The position numbers and the translations under genes are program-made. Below, piece after piece: positions 26,842 to 35,202 of a stretch of 64,000 nt of DNA. Origin of the DNA: Desulfarculales bacterium UBA702. GTDB lineage: Bacteria > Desulfobacterota > Syntrophobacteria > Syntrophobacterales > Syntrophobacteraceae. Position 1 is the stretch's first letter. Every line of letters starts with the position of its first letter. The notes below the pieces were generated by a model that was not told where the DNA came from, made no database searches, and was given only the letters and a program-made list of their open reading frames with translations. The stretch lies in NCBI GenBank assembly GCA_002298165.1, contig DBMI01000048.1, positions 10,890 through 74,889 of the forward strand. Direction: 5' to 3'.

Positions 26842-27486
26842 TCACTTTTTCGGGTACCCTACCGATTGAGCGAGAATGATCTTCTGCTCGGGCCTCAATT
26901 TCATTTCCTTTGCCAAAGCATCCCTGTCTATGGATGCGCGAACCACGGTCGCAAGCCCTTCCGAAGCGCAATAGAGATAGACATTCTGGGAGATAAAACC
27001 CGTATCGGCGCCAACGAGGGTGTTCTGGTCGTATCCTCCGCCATCTACCTTGGCGAAATCCGCTACATAGATGAGGTTTATCGCCGCATCCTTGGCGTAT
27101 CGCTGTGTACCGGCCAATTCCCTCATATCTTTGGACTGGATCGGATTGAGGACGTTTTCTTTTGGATCCCAGAGGAAAAGGCCCTCAGGGGCCGCAACAT
27201 AGATGTCCATCTCCTGCCAGTTTTTCGCCGAAGGCGCCGTCCTCTTTCCATCCTGCCTATTAATCCCGAATGCGGCCCACAGAAGATCGGAAAGTGTCTG
27301 CATCGGGATTTTCCGATCGCTGAAGGTGCGGTTTGACATCCTCTCTTTTAGTGCCTGCATCAGGGGTTTTCCGCCATCGGTGCGGGGACTCGGCAGCTTG
27401 ATGGAATCAGCCGCCGTGCTTGCAGCGGAGAAGAACAGAACAAGGAGAATAAGACAACAGGCTGAGGCAATAGATCTTCGCTTCAT
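26842..27486 (-). CDS. Exported nitroreductase-like protein (SagB/ThcOx type)
   Basis: This 214-residue protein has a signal peptide (ACCLILLVLFFSAASTAA). The body matches the nitroreductase fold used by SagB-type oxidases: LKERMSNRTFSDRKIP, LSDLLWAAFGINR, RTAPSAKNWQEMDIYV and SEGLATVVRASID. Members bind FMN and reduce or oxidise small molecules. An exported copy is unusual because FMN is a cytoplasmic cofactor. I chose the ATG at 27486, with GGAGG five bases upstream; the longer open frame would put 25 residues before the signal. A strong hairpin terminator separates it from the upstream fusion gene. Confidence 0.85.
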   Translation of the reverse strand: MKRRSIASACCLILLVLFFSAASTAADSIKLPSPRTDGGKPLMQALKERMSNRTFSDRKIPMQTLSDLLWAAFGINRQDGKRTAPSAKNWQEMDIYVAAPEGLFLWDPKENVLNPIQSKDMRELAGTQRYAKDAAINLIYVADFAKVDGGGYDQNTLVGADTGFISQNVYLYCASEGLATVVRASIDRDALAKEMKLRPEQKIILAQSVGYPKK

Positions 27487-27521
27487 TGCGCCCTCCGGGC
27501 CTCCAGATTTGTAGATTAAGG

Positions 27522-27553
27522 TAAAAGAGCGGGGGAAAAAACTCCCCCGCTCT
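27522..27553 (-). terminator. Rho-independent terminator of the acetate kinase fusion gene
   Basis: The perfect 10-bp stem AGAGCGGGGG/CCCCCGCTCT has an 8-base loop and is followed on the minus strand by TTTTA. It starts 35 bases after the fusion gene's stop and lies 35 bases upstream of the nitroreductase start. Confidence 0.85.
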
Positions 27554-27588
27554 CCATGCATCCTGGATAGTCTTTAAAATAGCCAGTG

Positions 27589-29919
27589 CTAAGGCCCTTT
27601 GCTCTGAATCCCATCGATGTAGCCGATCATACCCGTGGAAATCTCCGCGGCGTTGGCTTCATCCGTATCGATATGCATGGCCAGTTTGAAGCTGGGATGG
27701 ACTCGAACCAAAACTCCCCCGAAAATCAGTTCCCTTTCGCCTTTGACGTTTACCTTCACCAGGCTCTTGTCCCGCAGGCCGTAGCGCAGGGCCTCCTCCG
27801 GGGACATGTGAATGTGGCGAAGCGCGCAGATCACGCCTTGCTCCAACGTCACCTGGCCATTCGGCCCTTCCAGTGTTACTCCGGGGCTGCCGTCGAGGTC
27901 GCCCGACTGGCGAACCGGTGGGTGAATTCCGAGAATGAACTGCTCGGTCATTGAAATCTCGACCTGGCTTGCCGGTCGAGTCGGTCCGAGCACCCGGACG
28001 CGTTCGACCCGCCCTTTGGGGCCGATCAGGGTGACTTTTTCCTTACACGCAAACTGTCCGGGCTGCGACAGATCGGATTCGGGGGTAAGCTGCTGGCCGG
28101 GGCCGAAGAGTGTTTCAACGTCAGCCTGGCACAGGTGCACATGATGCGCCGAGACCTCGATAGGAACAGGGGCCGGTTCCTGACGGCGAATTACCCTTGT
28201 AATCTGGTTGCGTCCAAGCGCCCTCAGGGTCTCCCTGGCGATCATCAATTCCTCGTCGGTTGGGACAACCAGTACCCGCACGGCGGCATCATCGGTCGAA
28301 ATTTCGCACACCCTCTCGAACCCCCGGGCACTCACGTTTCGCTCTTCCGAAACCTTTATCCCCATGTATCCGAGCCCCTGACAGGCAAGGCTGCGAACCC
28401 CGGCGCTCCCTTGCCCGATTCCTCCCGTGAAAATGAGGGTATCGAGTCCTCCCATTGCGGCCATATATGCGCCAATATATTTACGTACCTTGTAGCAGAA
28501 GGTCTTGAACGCCAGAAGGGCCCGGTGGTCGCCGGCCTCCGCCGCCCCTTCGATCTCACGCATGTCGTTCGAGATGCCGGAAAGCCCTTTGAGGCCACTC
28601 TGATCGTTTATGATATGGCTCAACTCTTCCGGGCCGTAGCTTTTTGTGCGCATCAGGTGCAGCAGGACAGCGGGGTCGAGATCGCCGCACCGGCTGCCCA
28701 TTATTAACCCTTCGACGGGGGTGAGACCCATTGAGGTATCCACCGAGCGACCGTGGTCGATGGCGCATATAGACGCGCCGTTTCCGAGATGGCAGGAGAT
28801 TATCCCCAGCTCATTGAAAGGCCGCTTCAGAAATTCCGCCGCCCTTAAGCCGACATAGCCATGCGACATGCCGTGGAAACCGTAGCGCCTGATTCCATCC
28901 TGCTCGTAGCAGTCGTAGGGTAGGCCGTAGAGGTATGCATAAGGCGGCATTGTCTGATGGAATGAAGTGTCGAAGACCGCCACGTGCGGTACATCCGGGA
29001 GAAACTTCATAGCCTCCTTGATCCCGGCGATATTTATGGGGTTATGAAGCGGCGCAAGCGGTATCAGCCCCTCAAGATCGCTCAGGGCCTTCTCGTTTAT
29101 GACTTCAGCGGAATGGAAAATCTCGCCTCCGTGCACGACCCTGTGGCCGACCGCCGTTATGTCGTCAATCGAACCGATACACCCCACATTATCTGACAGG
29201 AGCACATCTATCACCGCCTTCAAGGCTTGGCTGTGGTCGCCCTGGGGAAGGTCGAACGACAGCTCCTTCGCTTTGCAATCGAGCTTGTTTCTGGTTCCCG
29301 CAGAACCGATCCTGTCAACTGTTCCACGAACATTATTGTCAGGTTTCTCTGTATCGAAAAAGCTGTACTTGAGCGAGGATGAGCCACAGTTAACCACCAG
29401 GATTTTAGCCGGCACTGCGCTCTTGAGTTTGAATCCGTAAGGGTCGTCGCTGCCGCGAAAAGCCGAAGCCGCCAGGGCGCGCGCTGCTTCACTCGAAGCC
29501 GCGCTCTTGAGGCGGTCGGTTATAGTCTTAGATAGCAGCTTGACGGCCGGAGGAAAGGTTATCAATTCACTCAGGAAGAAATTCTGCGGGATTTGCAGCA
29601 CCCTGCAGCAACTTATCCCGATAACATCGGCGGAGGTCTTCTCGCCTGTCATCAAGGCGATCTCACCAAAAACGTCTCCCCTTCGCAAAACCCCGACTTG
29701 AAGCCTGTCCCCGGAATCGTCGGTACGCGACGCCGCAGCCTCGCCCTCAATGAGAACATTGAGGAAATGGCCCTCTTCACCAAATTTTATAATTGCCTCG
29801 TTAGGCTCGAAGGTTGAAACCCGAGACCCCGCGACCAGTCCCTTGAGGCGGTCCTGGGGGAAGTCCTTGAACAACTCAACATTGGTCTTCAGGAATTCGA
29901 GAATCTGATCCGAGGGCAT
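27589..29919 (-). CDS. Three-domain fusion: cNMP-binding domain, acetate kinase, PduL phosphotransacylase
   Basis: One 776-residue frame holds the whole acetyl-CoA to acetate branch. Residues ~1-140 form a Crp-type cyclic-nucleotide-binding fold with phosphate cassette GDVFGEIALMTGEKTSADV; the Arg usual in that cassette is replaced by Lys/Thr. Residues ~171-570 form a complete acetate kinase: VVNCGSSSLK, HRVVHGG, VFDTSFHQTMP, CHLGNGAS, MGSRCGDLDP, FTGGIGQ (commonly GIGEN) and PTDEEL. Residues ~583-776 form PduL with metal-binding His in AHHVHL, RHIHMSPEEA and LAMHID. PduL would turn acetyl-CoA into acetyl phosphate and the kinase would make ATP from it. AAAGGAG lies seven bases before the ATG, and a terminator follows. 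Ligand sensing by the N-terminal domain is inferred. Confidence 0.93.
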   Translation of the reverse strand: MPSDQILEFLKTNVELFKDFPQDRLKGLVAGSRVSTFEPNEAIIKFGEEGHFLNVLIEGEAAASRTDDSGDRLQVGVLRRGDVFGEIALMTGEKTSADVIGISCCRVLQIPQNFFLSELITFPPAVKLLSKTITDRLKSAASSEAARALAASAFRGSDDPYGFKLKSAVPAKILVVNCGSSSLKYSFFDTEKPDNNVRGTVDRIGSAGTRNKLDCKAKELSFDLPQGDHSQALKAVIDVLLSDNVGCIGSIDDITAVGHRVVHGGEIFHSAEVINEKALSDLEGLIPLAPLHNPINIAGIKEAMKFLPDVPHVAVFDTSFHQTMPPYAYLYGLPYDCYEQDGIRRYGFHGMSHGYVGLRAAEFLKRPFNELGIISCHLGNGASICAIDHGRSVDTSMGLTPVEGLIMGSRCGDLDPAVLLHLMRTKSYGPEELSHIINDQSGLKGLSGISNDMREIEGAAEAGDHRALLAFKTFCYKVRKYIGAYMAAMGGLDTLIFTGGIGQGSAGVRSLACQGLGYMGIKVSEERNVSARGFERVCEISTDDAAVRVLVVPTDEELMIARETLRALGRNQITRVIRRQEPAPVPIEVSAHHVHLCQADVETLFGPGQQLTPESDLSQPGQFACKEKVTLIGPKGRVERVRVLGPTRPASQVEISMTEQFILGIHPPVRQSGDLDGSPGVTLEGPNGQVTLEQGVICALRHIHMSPEEALRYGLRDKSLVKVNVKGERELIFGGVLVRVHPSFKLAMHIDTDEANAAEISTGMIGYIDGIQSKGP

Positions 29920-30576
29920 TATCCAACTCCTTTAAAAAAGAAAATGGGTTGAGGTCCTCGCGGTGAGCATGGAACCGGATCTTATTTGCGCCTGACTCAA
30001 AGTAGGCAATTTCTAATTTGGTCAAATACAATACTGCCTGAATCGGCCGAACTGAACGTCTAAATGAGAAGTTTTGTCGCAACTTCACAAATTAGGACCG
30101 AAAAGAAAGGAAGGCAAATTTGCGATTGCAGCAAACTCTTATTAATCTGAAGAGCATCCGGAAGTCTCACTCCGGACCTCCTGCCGCCCAAAAGGTTCCG
30201 CCGCAATACAAGCCTTTCATGCCTGTAGTTTATCCCTCAGTTCACCACATTTTGGAAAAATGTAAAGGGGAAATTATGGGGAGAGAATCGGAAGCAGGAG
30301 AATCCTCATGCATGGTTTACAGATTTCATTGGGTAGCATTAACCGTTGATATCGGTCAAAAGCCCGGAATTATTTCCGGCGATGCGAAAAACCCATTGTA
30401 GGGGCAAATAATCATTTGCCCCTACCCAATGTTCGTTGCCCTGGACAAAATCTTATTTTCCACCAAGAATTTTTACGAGTCCACCACACCTTATCAATCA
30501 TGTATGCACCTCAAAACCGAATAATATCATGGCCACTAAGTTGATATGCAGCCAGGGATTTATGTATCCATAAGCC
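29920..30576. other. 657-base intergenic region, one palindromic repeat, otherwise unassigned
   Basis: It lies between hemW (end) and the acetate fusion gene (start), both on the minus strand. It contains the palindrome at 30398-30425 and presumably the fusion gene's promoter, for which I see no convincing -35/-10 pair. A plus-strand open frame of 93 codons (30120-30401) has no family likeness and runs into the repeat; I do not call it a gene. Confidence 0.5.
30398..30425. repeat. GTAGGGGCAAAT palindrome, copy 1
   Basis: GTAGGGGCAAAT, AATC and ATTTGCCCCTAC form a perfect 12-bp stem. It is paired with copy 2 at 47060-47087, which has the same loop and a compensating T:A swap at the innermost stem pair. 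Confidence 0.75.
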
Positions 30577-31734
30577 TCAACCCTGAAACATAAGCGGTAG
30601 ACTGTCCGCCACCAGAAAACCTTTGCGGGTGGGTTTGATTCGTCCATTGCTTATCTTTACCAAGCCGGTCCTCTGCATTTCAGCTAAAGCACCGCTCATT
30701 CCCGGGTCGGCCCCGAGTTCATTAAGGTCAATCCCTGCACTTGTTCGTAGGCCGAGGTAGAGCGATTCAAGATCCAGTTGATCTTCAGTGAGGATTTCGG
30801 AGGATTCAACCGGCGGTGTTCCTTCAGCAAGGAGTTGGCAGTATTTCTTGACCGACTTTACATTCCACCATCTGGTGCCGGAGTAAAAGGAATGGGCGGA
30901 GGGGCCGAGGCCGAGATACGGAGTGTGGGTCCAGTATTTTTGATTGTGGCAGGATGTAAGTTCCGTGGCTCGAGCGAAATTGGAGATTTCGTAATGTAAG
31001 TAACCTTCTCTTTCAAGATAGCGCGAGGTGTAGATAAAAAAGGCGGCTTCGAGCTTATCTCCGATGGAGCGGACTTTGCCGGCTGCCTTCATTTTGCCTA
31101 ACGGGGTGCCAGGCTCGAAGGTCAGTTGGTAGCATGACAGGTGTTCGGGCCTGAATTCGAGGATTTTGTCCAGGGTTTTTCTCCATCCCCGCAAGTTCTG
31201 AGTTTCAAGGCCGTAGATGAGGTCCACCGAGATATTGGTAAATCCGCTGAAACGGATCATTTCCAGCGCCTTCACGGCCTGATTTGCGCTGTGAGTTCTT
31301 CCAAGGTATTTCAGATCGGCGTCATCGAGGGATTGGACACCAAGGCTTATTCGATTTATGCCAAGGTCACGGATGTTTTGCAGCTTGCCGGCGGAGAGGC
31401 TGTCTGGATTGGCTTCAATCGTGATTTCCGGCTCGGGGGAAAATGTAAAGTACTTGCGGGCGGACTCCATCAGAGCGGCGAGGTCCCGTTCAGAAAGGAT
31501 GGTGGGCGTGCCGCCTCCGAGGTAGAGTGAATCGAAATTTTGGAATTTTCCTCGGTGTTCATCCCCGCAATCTTCCCCGTACAGGCGCATTTCCCTCTGC
31601 ACGGCTTCAAGCCATGTGGGAATAGAGGTCTGGGATGCGATGGAGTAAAAGTCGCAGTAGAGGCACTTAGATCGGCAGAATGGGACGTGAACGTAGAGGC
31701 CGGGGTTTTTGCGATGGTTTTGCCGGTTATTCAT
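30577..31734 (-). CDS. hemW: Radical-SAM heme chaperone HemW
   Basis: This 385-residue member of the HemN-like family has the radical-SAM cluster motif CRSKCLYCDF at Cys20, Cys24 and Cys27, the SAM-binding LGGGTPTIL, the family motif CHNQKYW and a C-terminal winged-helix part. The HNxxYW motif and the lack of the HemN N-terminal extension point to HemW, which inserts heme into respiratory proteins, rather than to coproporphyrinogen dehydrogenase. Its start overlaps the lepA end by eight bases, the common lepA-hemW operon order. Confidence 0.93.
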   Translation of the reverse strand: MNNRQNHRKNPGLYVHVPFCRSKCLYCDFYSIASQTSIPTWLEAVQREMRLYGEDCGDEHRGKFQNFDSLYLGGGTPTILSERDLAALMESARKYFTFSPEPEITIEANPDSLSAGKLQNIRDLGINRISLGVQSLDDADLKYLGRTHSANQAVKALEMIRFSGFTNISVDLIYGLETQNLRGWRKTLDKILEFRPEHLSCYQLTFEPGTPLGKMKAAGKVRSIGDKLEAAFFIYTSRYLEREGYLHYEISNFARATELTSCHNQKYWTHTPYLGLGPSAHSFYSGTRWWNVKSVKKYCQLLAEGTPPVESSEILTEDQLDLESLYLGLRTSAGIDLNELGADPGMSGALAEMQRTGLVKISNGRIKPTRKGFLVADSLPLMFQG

Positions 31735-33523
31735 CTCTGGCTTTTAGGACTGAAACGAAGGCACTCTGCGGGATTTCCACGTTGCCTACCATTTTCATCC
31801 TTTTTTTGCCCTTCTTCTGCTTTTCGAGGAGTTTCCTCTTACGCGTGATATCTCCGCCGTAGCATTTGGCGGTAACGTCTTTTCTGAAGGGTGAAATGGT
31901 CGAGCGGGAGATTATTTTCCCACCGATCGCGCCCTGGATTGCAATTTTGAAGTTGTGCCTTGGAATTTCCTCCTTGAGGCGGTCGCAGACCTGGAGCCCC
32001 CACTCCCTTGCGCGGTCGCGATGCACTATTATCGAAAGAGCGTCCACCCTCTCCCCGTTCACCAGGATGTCCAGCTTAACCAGGTCGCTGTCGCGGTATT
32101 CAATAAGTTCGTAGTCGAATGAACCGTACCCCTGCGTGATAGTTTTGAGCCTGTCGTAGAAATCGAATACCACTTCGGCAAGGGGCATATCGAAAGTGAT
32201 TTCCACCCGCGCCGTAGTCGGGTAGGCAATCCTCGGATTGGATCCCCGGCGCTCCAGGCATAGTTTCATCACCGCGCCCATGTAGCGTTCGGGGATGATG
32301 ATCGTTGCCTTTATGAAGGGCTCCGCCGAGTTTTTGATAAGAATTGGGTCGGGGTAATACTGAGGGTTTTCCACCGTAAGTTCGGTACCGTCATTCAGTT
32401 TGAACTGGTATTGGACGCTCGGGGCCGTCATGATAATGGCCTGGTCGAACTCGCGTTCGAGCCGCTCCTGGACTATCTCGAGGTGCAGAAGCCCAAGGAA
32501 GCCGCAACGGAAACCCTGGCCCAGGGCCGCAGAGGAATCTTTTTGATAGATCAGGGCGGCATCGTTTAGCTTGTACTTTTCGAGCGAATCCACAAGCGAT
32601 GGATACTCATCGGAAGAAATGGGATAGATCGACGAAAAGACTACCGGCTTTACATCTTTGAATCCGGGCAGCCGGGCTTCAACGGGATTCGTATCCATGG
32701 TGATGGTGTCGCCGATCCGGACGTCGGCAACGGTCTTTATGCCAGCGATCAGGTATCCAACCGAACCCGCCGAAAGTTCCGGCTGGGGGTCTCTGAAGAG
32801 CCGAAAGAACCCCACCTCCTCGACCTTGTGGACCGCTCCGTTATACATGAGCCGTATGAGGTCTCCGGGCCGGACCTTTCCATCAAAGACGCGGCAGCTT
32901 ACGATAGTGCCCCGGAACGGGTCGTAGTGGGCATCGAAGATCAGCGCCGCAAGAGGTTTATCGGAATTTTCCGCCGGGGGCGGAATCCTGGCCACAACTG
33001 CTTCGAGAACATCTTCAATTCCCGTTCCCTCCTTCGAGGAACACAGCACGGCAAGATCCGAATCCAGTCCGAGGTCGTGGTCTATCTGCTCCTTGACCAT
33101 TTCAATGTCGGCTGATGGCAGGTCGATTTTGTTGATCACCGGGATGATGGTAAGGTCGTGCTCCATTGCGGCATAAAGGTTTGCTATGGTCTGCGCCTGA
33201 ACGCCCTGGGAGGCGTCAACGAGCAGTAGAACGCCCTCGCACGAAGCCAGCGCGCGGGAGACTTCGTAGGAAAAATCCGCATGGCCGGGAGTGTCGATGA
33301 GGTTCAGGTCGAACACCTCGCCGGATTTGCTTTTATACGAGAGCACCACAGTCTGGCTTTTGATGGTGATGCCCCTCTCGCGCTCGATATCCATATTATC
33401 GAGGATCTGATCGCGAAATTGCCGGTCATTCACCAGGCCGGCGTGCTGTATCAAACGGTCGGCCAGGGTGGATTTACCATGGTCGATATGTGCAATAATG
33501 CTAAAATTTCTAATCTTCTGCAT
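31727..33523 (-). CDS. lepA: Elongation factor 4 (LepA)
   Basis: This 598-residue back-translocating GTPase acts on the ribosome. G motifs are IIAHIDHGKSTLADRL, ERERGITIK, LIDTPGHADFSYEVSR and VINKIDLPSADIE. The LepA-specific C-terminal domain includes AKCYGGDITRKRKLLEKQKKG. Full length is present and the start at 33523 (MQKIRNFSIIAHID) is the family start. It is translationally coupled to hemW through an eight-base overlap. Confidence 0.98.
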   Translation of the reverse strand: MQKIRNFSIIAHIDHGKSTLADRLIQHAGLVNDRQFRDQILDNMDIERERGITIKSQTVVLSYKSKSGEVFDLNLIDTPGHADFSYEVSRALASCEGVLLLVDASQGVQAQTIANLYAAMEHDLTIIPVINKIDLPSADIEMVKEQIDHDLGLDSDLAVLCSSKEGTGIEDVLEAVVARIPPPAENSDKPLAALIFDAHYDPFRGTIVSCRVFDGKVRPGDLIRLMYNGAVHKVEEVGFFRLFRDPQPELSAGSVGYLIAGIKTVADVRIGDTITMDTNPVEARLPGFKDVKPVVFSSIYPISSDEYPSLVDSLEKYKLNDAALIYQKDSSAALGQGFRCGFLGLLHLEIVQERLEREFDQAIIMTAPSVQYQFKLNDGTELTVENPQYYPDPILIKNSAEPFIKATIIIPERYMGAVMKLCLERRGSNPRIAYPTTARVEITFDMPLAEVVFDFYDRLKTITQGYGSFDYELIEYRDSDLVKLDILVNGERVDALSIIVHRDRAREWGLQVCDRLKEEIPRHNFKIAIQGAIGGKIISRSTISPFRKDVTAKCYGGDITRKRKLLEKQKKGKKRMKMVGNVEIPQSAFVSVLKARDE

Positions 33524-33685
33524 AAAAGATACTGTCCTCGCGATGGATTAAAGATCGGTGATCTAAATAATTGCTTTTTGGAGGGATTTCAATAGCGGTG
33601 CTATGGAGACATCCAAAAAGATGTTTCGGCTCACATTGAAAAGCACCGTGTTCGCATTGATTACGTGTTTTGGGATGTACATCGA

Positions 33686-34951
33686 TCAGTATCTCTGTTT
33701 ATACATCGGCAGGAGGATAATAAAGCTAGATCCCTTTCCCGGAGTGCTTCTGGCGGTAATGATCCCACCGTGGACCTCGACAATCTTTTTGCATATCGCC
33801 AGCCCCATTCCAATTCCCTCATAGGGGCTGCTGGAGTGGTGAAGGCGCTCGAACGGCCTGAAAATGCGATCCAGATACTTCTCATCAAAACCTATTCCAT
33901 TGTCTTCCATGGTGATCCTGAGAAATTCATCCGAATGAGCAATAGCGGCCTGACCCCCGGTGATTTTACCGACGATTTCACAACGAAATCTTATGACCGG
34001 TACCTCCTCGCCCTGGAATTTCAAGGCATTTTCAAAGAGGTTAAACAGGAGCTGATGAATCTGGCCTGGGTCAGCCTTAATTTTGGGCATCTCCTCGATC
34101 TCGATTCGCGCACCAGTTCTTTCCACCAGGGGATCAAGCTCTTTTAGAACATCCCGAACCACCCGGTTCAGGTCAACCACCATGAAAGGCCCGGCTTTTG
34201 TCGCTATTTTCGAATAGCTGAGGAGGGCCTGGACCAGGTCCTGCATCCGCCTGGCCTCATCCTGCATCTTCTCGAAATAATCCATACCGTTTGTATCGGC
34301 GCCACGGCAGGAGTTTGTCTTAATCAAGTCATTGAGGGTCTGGATCTTGCGGAGCGGTTCCTGCAAATCGTTGGATGCCACAAATAGAAAATCCTGAAGA
34401 TCGCGGTTGATCCTCTCGAGTTGCACGTTCAGCGCCATGAGCTGGGCAGTACGCTCTTTGACTCTTTCTTCCAACTCGTCTTTTGCTCTTTTGAGATCTT
34501 TTTCTGCATTTTTCCGTTCAGTAATATCTCGAAGTATACCGGAAAAAAGCCTTCTGCCTCCCACCCAGGCTTCGCTTACCGCGAGGTATAGAGGGAATAT
34601 GCTCCCATCCTTCCTTCTTCCGACTACTTCACGCCCAATGCCGATGATCTTTCTTTCACCGGTCTTCAGGTAATGATCCACGTAGCCTTCATGCTCTTCA
34701 TGGTAGGGTGAAGGCATCAGCATATTTACGTTTTTACCGATTACCTCTTTGGCCGGATAGCCGAAAATTGATTCAGCCGCTTTATTGAAAGATTGAATAA
34801 TTCTGGACTCGTTGATAGTTATTATTCCGTCAACCGTCGTGTCCAAAATTGCCTGCAGTCTTGCGGCTTTTTCGCGCAGGTTCTCATGTTCCGGATCGTA
34901 TGGCTGACAGTCATTAAGAATCTGACCTGCCGGTTTACCTTCATCGGCCAT
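33686..34951 (-). CDS. FixL-like PAS sensor kinase with Asn in place of the phospho-accepting His
   Basis: This 421-residue soluble protein has one PAS domain (residues ~30-150), a short coiled coil (DELEERVKERTAQL), a HisKA dimer domain and a HATPase. The PAS contains MLMPSPYHEEHEGY and IIGIGREVVGRRKDG; His87 and Arg107 are 20 residues apart, the same spacing as the heme-ligand His200 and Arg220 of Bradyrhizobium FixL. The H-box reads VASNDLQEPLRKI: residue 194 is Asn (codon AAC, 34370-34372) where the neighbours have SHDL. The ATPase boxes look intact (LFENALKFQG, DNGIGFDEKY, GMGLAICKK). The ATG at 34951 has GAGGGG upstream. It is divergent from the next kinase gene. Confidence 0.9.
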   Translation of the reverse strand: MADEGKPAGQILNDCQPYDPEHENLREKAARLQAILDTTVDGIITINESRIIQSFNKAAESIFGYPAKEVIGKNVNMLMPSPYHEEHEGYVDHYLKTGERKIIGIGREVVGRRKDGSIFPLYLAVSEAWVGGRRLFSGILRDITERKNAEKDLKRAKDELEERVKERTAQLMALNVQLERINRDLQDFLFVASNDLQEPLRKIQTLNDLIKTNSCRGADTNGMDYFEKMQDEARRMQDLVQALLSYSKIATKAGPFMVVDLNRVVRDVLKELDPLVERTGARIEIEEMPKIKADPGQIHQLLFNLFENALKFQGEEVPVIRFRCEIVGKITGGQAAIAHSDEFLRITMEDNGIGFDEKYLDRIFRPFERLHHSSSPYEGIGMGLAICKKIVEVHGGIITARSTPGKGSSFIILLPMYKQRY

Positions 34952-35202
34952 ATCACCCCTCAAATTTCCACTGGCAATTCCTGGTTGTCACCCAAATTTA
35001 GCGTAGTGATTATAACCATTTGCCCAGCCATAAACTCTCGGAAAATAGTGGAAAATCCAGTGGGCCGGTTTTAATTTAATTAGTGAGGGTACACGCAACC
35101 GGGATCTTCATTGCGGGGTATTAATTATGCGGCGATGGATGAAAACCGGGATGGGTTCGTGCACCCGCATTCTATTCCACACGGTAGGAAGGGGAAGGGT
35201 CG

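Noticed and set aside
30120..30401. 93-codon plus-strand frame in a gene-free gap
   Set aside because: No ribosome site, no likeness to known proteins, and its end runs into a palindromic repeat.
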